DNA from: Hericium rajendrae
Taxonomy: Eukaryota; Basidiomycota; Agaricomycetes; Russulales; Hericiaceae
Direction of reading: 5' to 3'
DNA length: 64,000 bases
Assembly (NCBI GenBank): GCA_033439255.1
Contig: CM065883.1
Span: 3,038,001 to 3,102,000, forward strand
Shown here: in pieces, positions 33,301-43,798 of the stretch
Numbering within the stretch: the stretch's first letter is position 1
Layout of the letters: each line of letters starts with the position of its first letter
The notes under the pieces: model-generated
Database searches by the model: none
The model's input: the letters and a program-made list of their open reading frames with translations, nothing else
Told to the model about the DNA's origin: nothing
Program-made: the position numbers and the translations under genes

Positions 33301-34902
33301 CTAATCTCTACGACGGATCAGACCCATACTCCCACTGAACCGAGTAAGCAAATCATGCGGCAAAGACTTAGTCAATGCGTCAGAGATGTTCTCAGCCGAT
33401 GGGGTTGGTACTATGTGAACAAGCCCCTTCTCTACAGCTTCCCGGATGAAGTGGTATTTGACCTCCACATGTTTCATGTTTCTCCCGACCATTGGATTGC
33501 CTGCAGTAAGAATTGCGGCACGGTTATCACAACGCATGTCGATGGGAGTGGGGTCCGGTAGTCTGAGCTCTAGGTGCAAGTTATAGTACCACTGCAACTG
33601 CTTGGCGGCCTCCGCCATTGCTATGTACTCTGCCTCTGCTGTGGATTGTGCAGAGCTAGTCTGCTTCCTAGACATCCAGGAGATAGCGCCACCACTCAGG
33701 TTGAAAACAAATGCTGAGATAGAGTGACGGTCATCCCGATTCTCAGCAAAGTCAGAGTCCGTGTAGCATAACAGTTGAGCTTCCTCTGCAAAGCCATCAT
33801 AAACTATGGAGTAGTCGAGGGTTCCCCTAATGTACCTCAAGACGTACTTGCCCATATTCAGATGCTTCTCAGTGGGATTTGCACTGTACTGTGCCAAGCG
33901 AGCGACGGCGTATGCAACATCCGGACGAGTGCCAATGGCGAAGTACATCATACTGCCAATGAGCGACTGGTAATAAGTCCGGAGTGCGTTATCCACTTCC
34001 TCAGTGGACGCTATCAACATGCAGCCAGCAGGCAAAGGGGTGCGGGCAGGGTTCGCCTCATCCATTCCAAACCGTTCAAGGACCTCTTCCAGATATGTCT
34101 TCTGGTCGATTGATAATGTCCTCTTACGCCTATCTCTCGTGATACGCATGCCAAGGAAGTCTTTCAACTCTCCCAAATCTGACATCTCGTACCGAGTCTT
34201 GAGCAAGGTCTTAATACGGTTGATTTCTGGAAGCGAATTGCCCATGATCACCATGTCGTCGACATACAAGACCAAAATGGTCACTATATTCCCCTCCTGT
34301 CGACGATAGACGTATATACCGGTGTCCGAATAGGTCCTGATAAATCCAATTTCCTTCAAGAGAGCATCGATTTGAACGTTCCAAACTCTGGACGCCTGCT
34401 TTAAGCCATAGATAGCTTTTAGCAATCGAGCCACCTTGTCCTCCATTCCTGGGGTCACGAAACCTTCTGGTTGCTCCATGAAGATCTCTTCATCCAGCTC
34501 GCCATGTAAGAATGCCGACTTGACATCCATGCCATGTATTTCCCAATCTTCCTGTGCAGCTAACGCAAGAAGGAAACGTATAGTTTCGAAGCAGGCGACT
34601 GGACTGAAAGTTTCTGTGTAATCTACCCCATGAACCTGTGTAAACCCTTTGGCTACTAGACGTGCACGATTAACGCCATTGGTCTTAGCCTTGAAAACCC
34701 AACGATTCTTTACGATCTTCCTATCTCGAGGTCGATCTACTAACTCCCATGTACCGAGCTTATGAAGCTGGTCCATTTCATACTGACACGCTTCACGCCA
34801 TTTCGCCGAGTCTGACGAAGCCATTGCCTCCGAATAATCATGGGGATCTCGAGTAACACCCATTTCTAGCAGCGCATTGAGATTAGGAGGGTTAAAGTCC
34901 AA
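33301..34902 (-). CDS. Copia reverse transcriptase-RNase H part of gag-pol
   Basis: In frame with the previous part and separated only by the TGA at 34906-34908 and one CAG codon. RT has DYTETFSPVACFETIRFLLA, GMDVKSAFLHGELDEEIFME and VLYVDDMVIMG. RNase H has LLCYTDSDFAENRDDRHS and STAEAEYIAMAEAAKQLQW. All catalytic acidic residues are visible. The first codon after CAG is TTG, so it has no ATG of its own and needs read-through or is silenced by one point mutation. Confidence 0.9.
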   Translation of the reverse strand: MDFNPPNLNALLEMGVTRDPHDYSEAMASSDSAKWREACQYEMDQLHKLGTWELVDRPRDRKIVKNRWVFKAKTNGVNRARLVAKGFTQVHGVDYTETFSPVACFETIRFLLALAAQEDWEIHGMDVKSAFLHGELDEEIFMEQPEGFVTPGMEDKVARLLKAIYGLKQASRVWNVQIDALLKEIGFIRTYSDTGIYVYRRQEGNIVTILVLYVDDMVIMGNSLPEINRIKTLLKTRYEMSDLGELKDFLGMRITRDRRKRTLSIDQKTYLEEVLERFGMDEANPARTPLPAGCMLIASTEEVDNALRTYYQSLIGSMMYFAIGTRPDVAYAVARLAQYSANPTEKHLNMGKYVLRYIRGTLDYSIVYDGFAEEAQLLCYTDSDFAENRDDRHSISAFVFNLSGGAISWMSRKQTSSAQSTAEAEYIAMAEAAKQLQWYYNLHLELRLPDPTPIDMRCDNRAAILTAGNPMVGRNMKHVEVKYHFIREAVEKGLVHIVPTPSAENISDALTKSLPHDLLTRFSGSMGLIRRRD

Positions 34903-34905
34903 CTG

Positions 34906-37900
34906 TCACGCCATGCCCTGGGTCGGGGGCATGGGACTGGCTGGACGATTCTCTGTCTCTGGTATGTGCCTACGAAGGTCCAACTGCTGGATCTGAGTGG
35001 CAGTTAGGCCACTATACTGATCTCCGAGCCTGGGGGCCCGTTGACCAGCATTCACCCGCCGTGGACGAGCCGGCGGTGTGACAGGATCAGCTACAGGAGG
35101 AGACTGTTCAATCGTAGGTGGTATATGTGCTAGGGCATTTTCATCAACCCGTTGAGTAGTAGGTCGAGGCGGTGGTGTCTGAGGTGGCTGTGGCTTGCGC
35201 GATGTAGTAGGTGGAGTAGTATTAGGTGTAACCTTAGAATCGTCTTCCTTCTTAAGGACTGGGGGCTGAGGATCATCATCCTCATCATCTTCAGCTGCAT
35301 CAGCTGAAGCGGGTACAGGCCTCTGTGGTGGAGTTAAGTCCTCATCATTGAATAAATCAGAGAGACTCAGGTTGGGTAAAGGAGGAGTAGGAGCGCTGGG
35401 GGGCGCTTTCTGGGTTGATCGCAAAGGGAAGGAAGTCTCATCGAATCTTGCTTCGCCAGACAAGACAATGGACCGGGTTGTAGAGTTCCAGAAACGGTAA
35501 CCTTTAGAACCGTCCTCATAACCCACAAACATCATTTCCTTGGAGTTAGGCTCCAACTTGTGACGATGCTCCTTCTGAATGTGTACGTAGGCTTTACAGC
35601 CAAAAACGCGGAAGTACGAGACGTCAGGAATGTGACCAGCATCCCAAATCTCCATCGGCGTCTTCCATTTTAGTACGTGAGTGGGAGTGCGGTTGTATAC
35701 GTGAACTGCTGTATCAACCGCTAGCTGCCAGAAACCGAGAGACAAGCCTGCATGGTGTAACATAGACAGGGCTTTCTCCATAAAGGTACGGTTCCAGCGC
35801 TCCGCACGTCCATTCTGCTGAGGCGTATACGGCATAGTTTTATGGTGCGTGATACCCAATTCTTTGAAGCGCTTATCCAGGATTGTGTTCATATATTCCC
35901 CCCCTCGGTCAGAGTGAAAGATCAACAGCTTTTGGCTAGTCTCCTTCTCAGCTCTGGCCAAATATGACTCGAAAGCCTGAGTGAAATCAGACTTCCGTTT
36001 GAGGAACATGACGACTCCTCTACTGCTGAAGTCGTCGAGGAACGTAGCAACGTATGAAAATCCTTGGATAGATTGAATGCGCATCGGTCCAACTAGGTCT
36101 GAATGAACTTTGCCTAGCAACCGTGTAGCACGCTTCTCCGAAGTAGGGTATGTCTGGCGAGTGCTCTTGCCAAGCTCACATCCGTGACAGGGCATAGTAG
36201 CCACTGTGGATTGGTCAATCACAATGCCTTTCACGACTCCAGGAATGAGTCGCTTCAGAGCACCATATGACATATGAGCGAAGCGTGCATGAGCAGTGTC
36301 CACCGAGACTGCATCCTTAACTGCCGCGTTAACTGTAGGAGTAGGCTCAAGTAGCAGCCAGTGAAAACTGTCTAACTTTTTGCCAATCCCATAGGTAATG
36401 CCATCGCGTTCTATTGTACACACTCCTGAAGAACCCCGTAGAAGTACATCAAACTTCTGGTTCAACAGTGTAGGCACCGATATGTATCGGTGTGCGGCTT
36501 TAGGTGCATAAAGCACATTGCTAAGCGTAACCGCAACACGCTTCCCCTCCACATCCGTCCAACCCTTGACCGTGCCAGTACCAAAGTAAGGCATCTTCCT
36601 AGCAGTGCTGTCACCGACCGAGATATGGCCGGGACTTTGCATAGGTTCATAATGGTCGAAGTCCGAACGAGTATGTGTGATATGATGGGAACAACCGCTA
36701 TCCAACATCCAGTGGCTCTTATCTGACTCCAGGTACCAGGAAACAGCGATAGCATTGGTAGGTGCTGCGACGTCTGAGACCATCGCATTTACAGAGGGTT
36801 TACTACTAGTCCCTCCACCATTGCCTTTCTTTTTCTGGTCCGCCTGCTTCTTCCTACAGTCTGACTCAAAGTGCCCCAACTTTTGACAGTAGTGACACTT
36901 GCCTTTCTTCTTCGTCTGTGGTTTCTTAGACGAAGAGGCAGTCTGATAATTAACCTGAGCGACAACTGCATCTGCCTTCTTTCCAGCCTCCTGAGCAAGG
37001 ATTCTGGTGATGAAGTCCTGGGATGTAGCTTTGGAGAGGTCGGCATAGGAATTAAGGGTGACCTCAAAGAAGTTCTTGTAGGAAGGAGGGAGTGCTTTAA
37101 GGAGGAAGTAGCCATGCTGAAGATCGTCAATCTTCCAACCGGCATTCTTGAGGACGTCATACTCCTGGTTAAAGGAGTTGATCTGGTCCTGCATCTTCTC
37201 CGATTCAGTAAAGCGACGAGAGAGGTAGAGGTCGAAGAGAGTGAAGGCCTGGCGGTTGTCCGTTTTATTGTAGAGCTTTTTAAGGTCATTCCAAGCCGTC
37301 TCAGCGTATAGCTTCTCCTTTATCAGGTCACGGACGGCAGGGACACAAGCCATCTTCAAATAACCGAGTGCTTGCTCGTTATCCTCATTGAAGTCGTCTA
37401 TAGCGGTCGTCTCCTCGGCAGTTGGAGCTTTGGGATCCTTGGGTGAAGGACAAGTAACGGTCTTGCCAACGTACTTCCACAGACGCTTGGTCTGGAAGAA
37501 GTCAGTCATAGCTGGAGCCCAGGACTGGTAGTTGGAGCCATTCAAATGAACGAATCCGCGGGGGAGTATGTCGGTCATAGTGTGTGTAGGCGAATATCTG
37601 GGTTGAGGAGCGGTCAGACCCAGGTTCTTTAAGAAGTTCAAGGCAACGCCAACCCCATGTGCTGTATCTCTAGCCAGGATCATAAGATCCTGTCCCATCT
37701 GTGTCCATGTGCGCTTATAGTACTTGTAAGGTATGAGATGCGCAGTTGTACAGGTGCTCCTGGGTGGATTGACTACCTCCCTCAGAATTGGGACACCAAA
37801 ACTATTCCCACTTAAGGGCAATAGCCAACCGTTCACATCCCTTATAGCATCACGCCGGCTTCCCGACGCTTGCCTACTACAGTAGAGGGTGAAGCAAGGA

Positions 37901-38052
37901 CACGAGCCTTGACAGAGCCTCATGTATCGTACGTATAGTAAGCGCACAGAGGGAGCACAGACAGGTGGACTCACGCCGACTTCTAGCATCGCCATGCTTC
38001 CGTCGTCGACGCTCGTGTAACCCCGAAGGGCGAGAGCACGATGGCAGTTCAT
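34906..38052 (-). CDS. Copia Gag-protease-integrase part of gag-pol
   Basis: The likely start is ATG 37578 (MTDILPRGFVHLNGSNYQSW), typical of Copia Gag. The frame stays open upstream to 38052, but those residues look like translated leader. Zinc knuckle CHYCQKLGHFESDC (about 36858-36899), protease HWMLDSGCSHHIT, integrase HHCC zone (HARFAHMSYGALKRL ... CHGCELGKS) and catalytic stretches VHSDLVGPM, FHSDRGGEYMN and PQQNGRAERWNRT are all present. A TGA at 34906-34908 ends this part. The next part continues in the same frame. Confidence 0.9.
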   Translation of the reverse strand: MNCHRALALRGYTSVDDGSMAMLEVGVSPPVCAPSVRLLYVRYMRLCQGSCPCFTLYCSRQASGSRRDAIRDVNGWLLPLSGNSFGVPILREVVNPPRSTCTTAHLIPYKYYKRTWTQMGQDLMILARDTAHGVGVALNFLKNLGLTAPQPRYSPTHTMTDILPRGFVHLNGSNYQSWAPAMTDFFQTKRLWKYVGKTVTCPSPKDPKAPTAEETTAIDDFNEDNEQALGYLKMACVPAVRDLIKEKLYAETAWNDLKKLYNKTDNRQAFTLFDLYLSRRFTESEKMQDQINSFNQEYDVLKNAGWKIDDLQHGYFLLKALPPSYKNFFEVTLNSYADLSKATSQDFITRILAQEAGKKADAVVAQVNYQTASSSKKPQTKKKGKCHYCQKLGHFESDCRKKQADQKKKGNGGGTSSKPSVNAMVSDVAAPTNAIAVSWYLESDKSHWMLDSGCSHHITHTRSDFDHYEPMQSPGHISVGDSTARKMPYFGTGTVKGWTDVEGKRVAVTLSNVLYAPKAAHRYISVPTLLNQKFDVLLRGSSGVCTIERDGITYGIGKKLDSFHWLLLEPTPTVNAAVKDAVSVDTAHARFAHMSYGALKRLIPGVVKGIVIDQSTVATMPCHGCELGKSTRQTYPTSEKRATRLLGKVHSDLVGPMRIQSIQGFSYVATFLDDFSSRGVVMFLKRKSDFTQAFESYLARAEKETSQKLLIFHSDRGGEYMNTILDKRFKELGITHHKTMPYTPQQNGRAERWNRTFMEKALSMLHHAGLSLGFWQLAVDTAVHVYNRTPTHVLKWKTPMEIWDAGHIPDVSYFRVFGCKAYVHIQKEHRHKLEPNSKEMMFVGYEDGSKGYRFWNSTTRSIVLSGEARFDETSFPLRSTQKAPPSAPTPPLPNLSLSDLFNDEDLTPPQRPVPASADAAEDDEDDDPQPPVLKKEDDSKVTPNTTPPTTSRKPQPPQTPPPRPTTQRVDENALAHIPPTIEQSPPVADPVTPPARPRRVNAGQRAPRLGDQYSGLTATQIQQLDLRRHIPETENRPASPMPPTQGMA

Positions 38053-38143
38053 TGAAGAACTCCAAGTGGGGCGCGAGTTGGGAAAGGTGACTCGCCTTGG
38101 TAAAACAGCAAAGGTAACTTCTTGTGTAGCAGGTGTTCAGGCA

Positions 38144-38155
38144 GGGCCCATAACC
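38144..38155 (-). promoter_or_regulatory. Copia primer binding site (half-tRNA iMet)
   Basis: Directly next to the 5' LTR. On the minus strand it reads GGTTATGGGCCC, the exact complement of GGGCCCAUAACC, the anticodon stem-loop of eukaryotic initiator tRNA-Met. Drosophila copia and yeast Ty5 are known to prime with an internal half of this tRNA. Confidence 0.75.
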
Positions 38156-38618
38156 TGAAGAAACACGACTTAGAGAGATGTTAGTCTATACTCAGTCTGT
38201 GATGTGAAAGACTATATTGCAGTACCTTAGAGAGACGTTAGTCTATACTACAAGTAGAGTCAGTAAAGATGAAACTCATAAGTAATGCAGGATATGCTCA
38301 CCTCAGTCTGTGATGTGAAAGACTGAGGTATCTGAGCGAACGAGGGAGCCCTTATATACTACTGAGGGCTCTGCATATCTACCAATCAGAAATTGTACAG
38401 TAATTGTACAGCATAGCATAATGGATTGCTCATCGCATGGGAACAGCATCAGTCAGCTCACTAAGGTATCAGTAAGCGTATGTCAGAGCGTATTACTAAC
38501 CTGTACAGTAAGGCTATGTAAATGTTCCATGTGATTCTGCAATCACCAAAGTCCAGATCGTTCCAGATCTTTCCATAATTGTTGTCATCGAGACTAGCGT
38601 CATCAACCGATTTCAACA
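38156..38618 (-). repeat. Copia 5' LTR
   Basis: 463 bp, same ends as the other LTR, one difference noticed (GAGATG for GAGACG near the left end). Followed by target duplication GTGAG. Confidence 0.95.
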
Positions 38619-38623
38619 GTGAG

Positions 38624-39988
38624 CTCATGGCATAGAGCGACGGTGACTTCTACTGCTGCGTTCGGGTTGGTTTTGCCACGTATTTTGGCATATAAACGAG
38701 AAAGGCCAGGCCGCAATAGTGGGAAGACATTGAGGGACCATTGTATCCAACCGGCTAAGGCTTGAAAATGGCGAAGAGGTCGACGATGACGGCCAGTCGA
38801 AACCGTGATGAAATCACGAATGGCAGCAACGAGCAGCGCACGTCGTTCGGCAGAAAGCGAGATCTGTAACAAGTTGGCATCAACCTCGAAACCAATAATT
38901 GGCAGCGGAGAGCCGTTTATTTGTTTTGGGGAGTTGTGAGGTATGTGTAAGATGTCCCAAAGGCGGAGTAGACGAGCTTGCTTTGTCGGCATGAAACGCG
39001 CATAAGGAGCATACCAAGAGGTGTTGTCGGCGAATTCCCAGGAGAACGTATCGTCGGAGTAGGCAAGGAGGTCGGCAAGGTGACAAATGTAGACAGCAAT
39101 CCAGAGCACAAGGCTCATGAAAGTGCACCATATGTTACCTGAACGACAACCGCCAAAAACGTTGGCACGATCGACCATGCGACGATTACCAATAGAAACC
39201 ACTTGACGAGCCTGCCACCAGGGGTGCATGGGCATTTGACGATAGGCCTCAGCAACGTCAGATTTGAATAGAACGAGCTTGCGGTTTGGATGTTCATGTC
39301 AAACATGAAGCAATACACGGCCGAGGTCTTGGACATTATCAAGTTGAACTTTCTCGTTGAAATCCGGTTTTGGGATCATTGAGTTTAAAGAGAATTTGCC
39401 TGCGCTGTGATCTGTGATGAGGCATAACTTGTCGGAATTGGGTTTGGGGACGACTCCAATAGGCATGCTGTACATGCCCGGGTACAGTTCATCTGCAACC
39501 CACGCTTTTGAAAAATGGCCGAGGTCGATTTCCTTTTGACATTGCTCTTCCACGAAAGTGCGATGGGCATCGGAGGATAGTTCACGACGAGAATTGTCCC
39601 AAGTGCTAGGATAACCTGGTCTGTCAGTGATAGCCGAAGGCCAGAAGCCCTCGCGCAGACCACTGCAGACAGATTCGACAAAGGGCACATTAGGATGGCA
39701 TGTTAAAAAACTCTCATATTGATCGCGATCGATGATACATGGATTTTTGAACAAATCGGGATGCTCGGAAATAGTACGATGGAGAAGGACATTGTGTTGT
39801 TCATTTTCAGGAGGAGACGGGAGCGGAGGCGCCGTTAAAGACCAGTCCGCGGCGGGTGTGTAGGTGTAAGAGTCATCGAGGGCCCACCCGAGCCCAAGAC
39901 GATGGCGCGGGGTCGGTATGTAATCCTCTTCATCCGCGCTGAGTACAAGCATTGGCGGTGTGGGTGCTGGAGCACTTGAGGCAGACAT
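38624..39988 (-). pseudogene. Reverse transcriptase of the Ngaro-like element
   Basis: Possible start at ATG 39988, overlapping the gag end in another frame. RT motifs include YSMPIGVVPKPNSDKLCLIT, LFKSDVAEAYRQMPMHP (first catalytic Asp), VFGGCRSGNIWC and LLAYSDDTFSWEF (YSDD, catalytic pair). An in-frame TGA at 39299-39301 interrupts it between the fingers and the first Asp motif. The 3' end is cut by the Copia insertion. Confidence 0.82.
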
Positions 39989-41207
39989 GTGCCCAGTTGC
40001 AAGTGGTTGCAGTGAATGGGCACTTGCCGTCGTTCCACCGACGGCAGGGATCCTTCTTTCCAGATCGCGAAGCAGAGCGAGCTCCGCTAGAGCGTGGGGT
40101 TGAAGACCCGGGTCCGGCGCCGAGCAGCGACAGCCATTGGAGATGGAGGTCACCGAATTGGTGAATGTCGGTGAGAAACAAGTCCCGACGGCCGGAGACG
40201 CGAAGACGCACGGCCTTGTCATATTGGAGGACTCGGGCGTGGTTGGCTTCGAGAATGGAGGTGAATAAGGATGATATGTACGCGCTGTACTGTGCGAGTT
40301 CGTCACGGCGATGGCGGAAAACGAAGGAGGTGGCTTCGGACGTTCGCGTCCATGCGGACATCCATTCGCCTTGGGTCTTGATGATCTTCGCTGGCGCGAC
40401 ATCGTCGAGCGAGAGACAGACACATCCAAGTCATTCTTTGAGCTTGCTCTCGAGTGAAACATTGTACATTGAGGCAAGGACGAGGTCGAGGTTGACTGGC
40501 CTTCCGAGGAGCACATTTGACCACTCGGTGTTTGGGAACTGTGGACAGTTGGGCTCATTCGTGAAGAAAGTCTTCCATCGTTTGGGTTCTTCGGCGAACA
40601 GGAGGAGTAGCCGCCGTGTATCGGTGAGGTCCTGGGGCAGTGGAATTGCTCGGACATTCTGCATCCAAGGCAGAGCCGAAAGATCGAGCGGCCGCTTACC
40701 TCCGTGGTCTTCGTCATTGTCACTGTCGTCGTCGACCTCGGTGCGGCTTCGCTTCTTTCCGACTGGAGCGGCGACGTCGGTGACTGCTGTGGTCGGCTCA
40801 ACGTCTCTGTGCGGCTCAGGCGCGGTATGAGCTCCGGCGAGGACGCGACCTCTGTCTTCGGCGGTTCGTTGCTCGTTGACGATTTTGTCCAACATGTCGA
40901 CATACGGTCGGGCGGCCTGGAAAACGAGAGCGCTGGGTTGATTGAGGCTTCCGAGAGCGTCGAAGATGTGGAACAGCGCCTCCTCTCGCGAATATTCCCC
41001 GCCCCGGAAGCGCTGCGCTGTTTGTAAGCACTCATTGACGACGGCGCTACTGAACGGCGATGATTGGTCATTCTGTTGCTGAGTAATCGGGGTTTGGAGA
41101 GTCGTATCAGATGCTTGCTCCCCGGCATGTTGGTCTTCGGACTCGTCATGTTGTCCATGCGCAGATGCGGGCGGTGGAACAGATATTGGAGACGACTCGC
41201 GCGACAT
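39930..41207 (-). pseudogene. Gag-like ORF of the Ngaro-like element
   Basis: Starts at ATG 41207 (MSRESSPISVPPPASAHGQH), with acidic and Arg/Lys linkers, then a Gag-like stretch (MSAWTRTSEATSFVFRHRRD) and a Cys/His end (CRRWNDGKCPFTATTCNWAH, then CLKC). An in-frame TGA at 40431-40433 divides it into two parts of the same frame. Assignment as Gag rests on position and the Cys/His region. Confidence 0.7.
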
Positions 41208-41267
41208 TAAGATCGGTATTTAATTTGGAGAGTCTTTAAGCTCGACGGAAATCGCAGATTTCGATAT

Positions 41268-41553
41268 GTGCTTGAAGAAACCTGAAAGTCGTACTAGTGG
41301 TGCACGACGGTCGAGGACAGAAGATGAAGACTTCTATCTGACCGAGGGCCGCGACCTTATATAGGTTGAGGCTGACTGAGACGGATACAAAAATGTATTT
41401 GCGCACGGACGCGCGGATTCAAACGACATAGCGTGCACGGGCTCGCGGGGGCACGGATGCTCACGGAGGGTGATGGTAGAGAAAGCCGAGCTCAGGCAAA
41501 TCCGGGCGCTAGGACCATTAGCCTAGGTTAAAATAATCCTTTTTTAACCGCGA
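41268..41553 (-). repeat. A1 repeat of the Ngaro-like element
   Basis: 286 bp, the 5' end of the element. On the minus strand it carries CCTATATAAGG about 150 bases before the gag ATG, a likely promoter. The outer end CCGCGA abuts host DNA starting ATTTTGTG. Confidence 0.88.
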
Positions 41554-41790
41554 ATTTTGTGCATTGATTTGAGCGCTAATCTCAAATCAAGCCGGGCCGG
41601 CTCCTGCCGGCTCGCGACACCGTCACGCTAGCGAGTTCGTTCATCGGCAGCAGTTGTCGACGTCGACCACCACCATCGGCCGCACGAGGTAAGCGCAACA
41701 TTCAATATAGACATGATAGAGCACGATTCTTTCAGCCAGACTGAATAATTCCAACGCATAGGCGCTCCGTCACATAACCTTGGGTTTTGC
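41554..41790 (+). promoter_or_regulatory. Upstream region of DSD copy C
   Basis: Starts at the Ngaro border. The GCCGGGCCGGCTCCTGCCGG patch and the later CACGAGGTAAGCGCAACA element resemble the region before copy B. The Ngaro-like element inserted about 240 bases before the ATG. Confidence 0.5.
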
Positions 41791-43179
41791 ATGGCTTCAA
41801 GCTTACGCACCGTCATCCACTTTCGAACTCTTTTTGCAGCGAGACTGGTCGCACGGCTTCGGCAGCATCCATCGCGATTGCGTCTTCCTCTTTTCATGGT
41901 TCGCGGAATCATTGCGTCACGTCTGCCGCATGTCCGCCGACTTTTTGTCTCGGCCGGCGCCTATTCGAGCTCCCGAACCTTAGAGCGCAACAGCAGCACG
42001 GAATCGTTCTGTGCTCCCACTTCCGGCGCTAAGGTATGTGAATATTTAAGATGGTATACTTTACAGGAGACCTCTCGACACTGAATACTAACGATGCTTC
42101 ATCAATTTCGCAGGATATCGATATTTGCAATGCAGCTCTTCGCTCGAACGCACGGCCAGTGAAGAGAATGGGAAGGGGGCCGACGAAAAGGACCATCACT
42201 ACCGTTGATCCCAAGCGTCTTGATCCAGAGTCATTTGTGGATGTCTCAGAAATCGCAGACACCACATGGTACATACGGTCCCCGGATATGGATCATGCCA
42301 GTGGAGAGTCTTCTTTCGAAATTTCATTCCATCATATTTATGCAGGCGTTGACCATCACGGCGATTCCAGACGCAGGCGCCACCGTCAAAAGCTGCCTGC
42401 TGGGACCCGCGGATTCTTATACTATCATGCTAGTCCAAAGGGTCCCTCGCATTCGCAACTCCGCTTCCGCGTCACAGACAACAGTGATCCAGCCAGTTTC
42501 TCCAGCGGGCACGATCTTGCCTATGACAAGGGCTACCTATGGTACCTTCCCCTCACAGCCATTGCCTCCCAGCCCTTGAAAGACCCCTTGCTGCACCTCC
42601 TTATTCGCGACGGGCTGATCGACGCCAAAATCATCTCGGACCTCCGCAATGCGAACGTGCCCCACAAGCGACTCAAGCGATACATTAGCAGTCTGAGCGA
42701 ACCTTTTGTAATCGAGTTTGGAATGTACCTCCACAGGATTGCAGTTTATTCGTCGGGGGAGAAACATCTAATCCCGCTCGTTCTGCCCCACTTTGCTTAT
42801 AAGCTTGTCGGGAGCCCATTGGTACGGCCTTACGATGGTAGGTCCATTTCTGTCCATATCCCTGCGGAACTGATGCTCTGGCGCAATCTTTTCTACAGAG
42901 GGATCAGCTCTTTGCCGGTTTGAGCGGTCGACGCTGCCCGAGAATGCGGGAAGACGCGCAGTAGTGTTGCGCCCTTTGAAGATGCTCGTCCCTCCGAAAC
43001 GTATATCCGACCTGCCTCGAGAGTACGATATGCCGCTGCCGGCCGAAGGCGAGCTCTTTGGAGATATAAAGCCTGGCAGCATGTGGCGCAGAGATCTTGC
43101 CAAGGACACATTGATGGGCAGAGTCTTACGGGGTCTGTATGATGCCGACGAGCAGGACGCTGGTAGCCATCTCGGGTAG
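41791..43179 (+). CDS. DSD family protein, copy C (unknown function)
   Basis: Exons 41791-42033, 42114-42837 and 42899-43179 give 415 residues. The first exon (81 residues, MASSLRTVIHFRTLFAARLV) is very Arg-rich and acid-free for 60 residues, the strongest presequence-like segment of the family. The body has KRTITTVDPKRLDPESFVDV, GTRGFLYYHASPK, NSDPASFSSGHDLAYDKGYL, ISSLSEPFVIEF, then GSALCRFERSTLPENAGRR and AEGELF. Intron positions and phases match copies B and D. It is convergent with zinc-finger copy 2. It lacks the GCF of its paralogues (ESF here) and carries an insert before GTRGFLYYH. Confidence 0.85.
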
Positions 43180-43798
43180 CGATCCTGTCGTTTCTAGCCA
43201 TCAAATTGGATTGCTGATTACATGGAGATAACAAGTAATCTGTTACAATATAGATGGAACCATAATTTTCCCCTCAGATCGTCGTCGGTACGTTCCGCAC
43301 TTCCACTTCCACAAATGCCCCTCGGATTTATAGACTCATTGTCCGCTCCATCTTCTCCGGCCGCGAGAGCGCTCTCCGGCCCAATCACCTCCACCTCCAC
43401 CGTCCCGCCCCTGCCTTGCCTCTGCATCTCGGCGATCTACACACCGCAGATGAAGTCGCTGGCGACGCGGACAAGAGCCGGCACACACGCGAGGGTGACT
43501 TCATCGCGAGGATGCGGCCGAGTCTGGAGCAGAGGTGAATGGCATCGCGGCGCGGACATGCGGACGGTGCCTGCATGAAGAAAGGTAGTGAGCATGTCGC
43601 AGCACGCGGAAGAATGGTCTGTGAAATATATCCCTACCATCAGCGCCAGTTTCACGGCGCACATGTCTGTCAGACATAAGGGTGAAAATTGGGTGGTGCA
43701 CTTACGAAGAACACTTTTTTATGAAGGAGATTTGAAGGTTGCTGTCATGTTGTTCAGGCTAGATTATGGTCTCGGTGCTTCATCATACGTCACAACAC
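43180..43798. other. Intergenic after DSD copy C
   Basis: No gene supported. This stretch (about 43260-43790) has no counterpart after copy B that I could see, so the spacer in unit 2 is longer than in unit 1. Confidence 0.35.

Larger units (their letters stand above)
32802..38618 (-). mobile_element. Full-length Ty1/Copia LTR retrotransposon, nested and recent
   Basis: Two 463-bp LTRs (TG...CA) flank a gag-pol region. A 5-bp target duplication GTGAG is perfect on both sides (32797-32801 and 38619-38623). Domain order Gag, protease, integrase, RT, RNase H identifies Copia. The LTRs differ by one base as far as I could compare (C at 32824 in one, T in the other), so insertion is recent. It sits inside the RT-RNase H region of the Ngaro-like element, on the same strand. 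Confidence 0.95.
30532..41553 (-). mobile_element. Ngaro-like (DIRS-order) tyrosine-recombinase retrotransposon
   Basis: In minus-strand order it reads A1 repeat (41553-41268), gag, reverse transcriptase, RNase H, tyrosine recombinase, B1 (31205-31052), A2 (31053-30768), B2 (30685-30532). The A1-ORFs-B1-A2-B2 order is the split direct repeat layout of Ngaro/PAT elements. No methyltransferase domain is seen, which favours Ngaro. Without the nested Copia it is about 5.2 kb. There is no target duplication; both outer ends and the B1/A2 junction share GA, as expected for recombinase insertion. In-frame TGA codons in gag and RT, a frameshift in the recombinase and the Copia insertion make it inactive. 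Confidence 0.88.
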
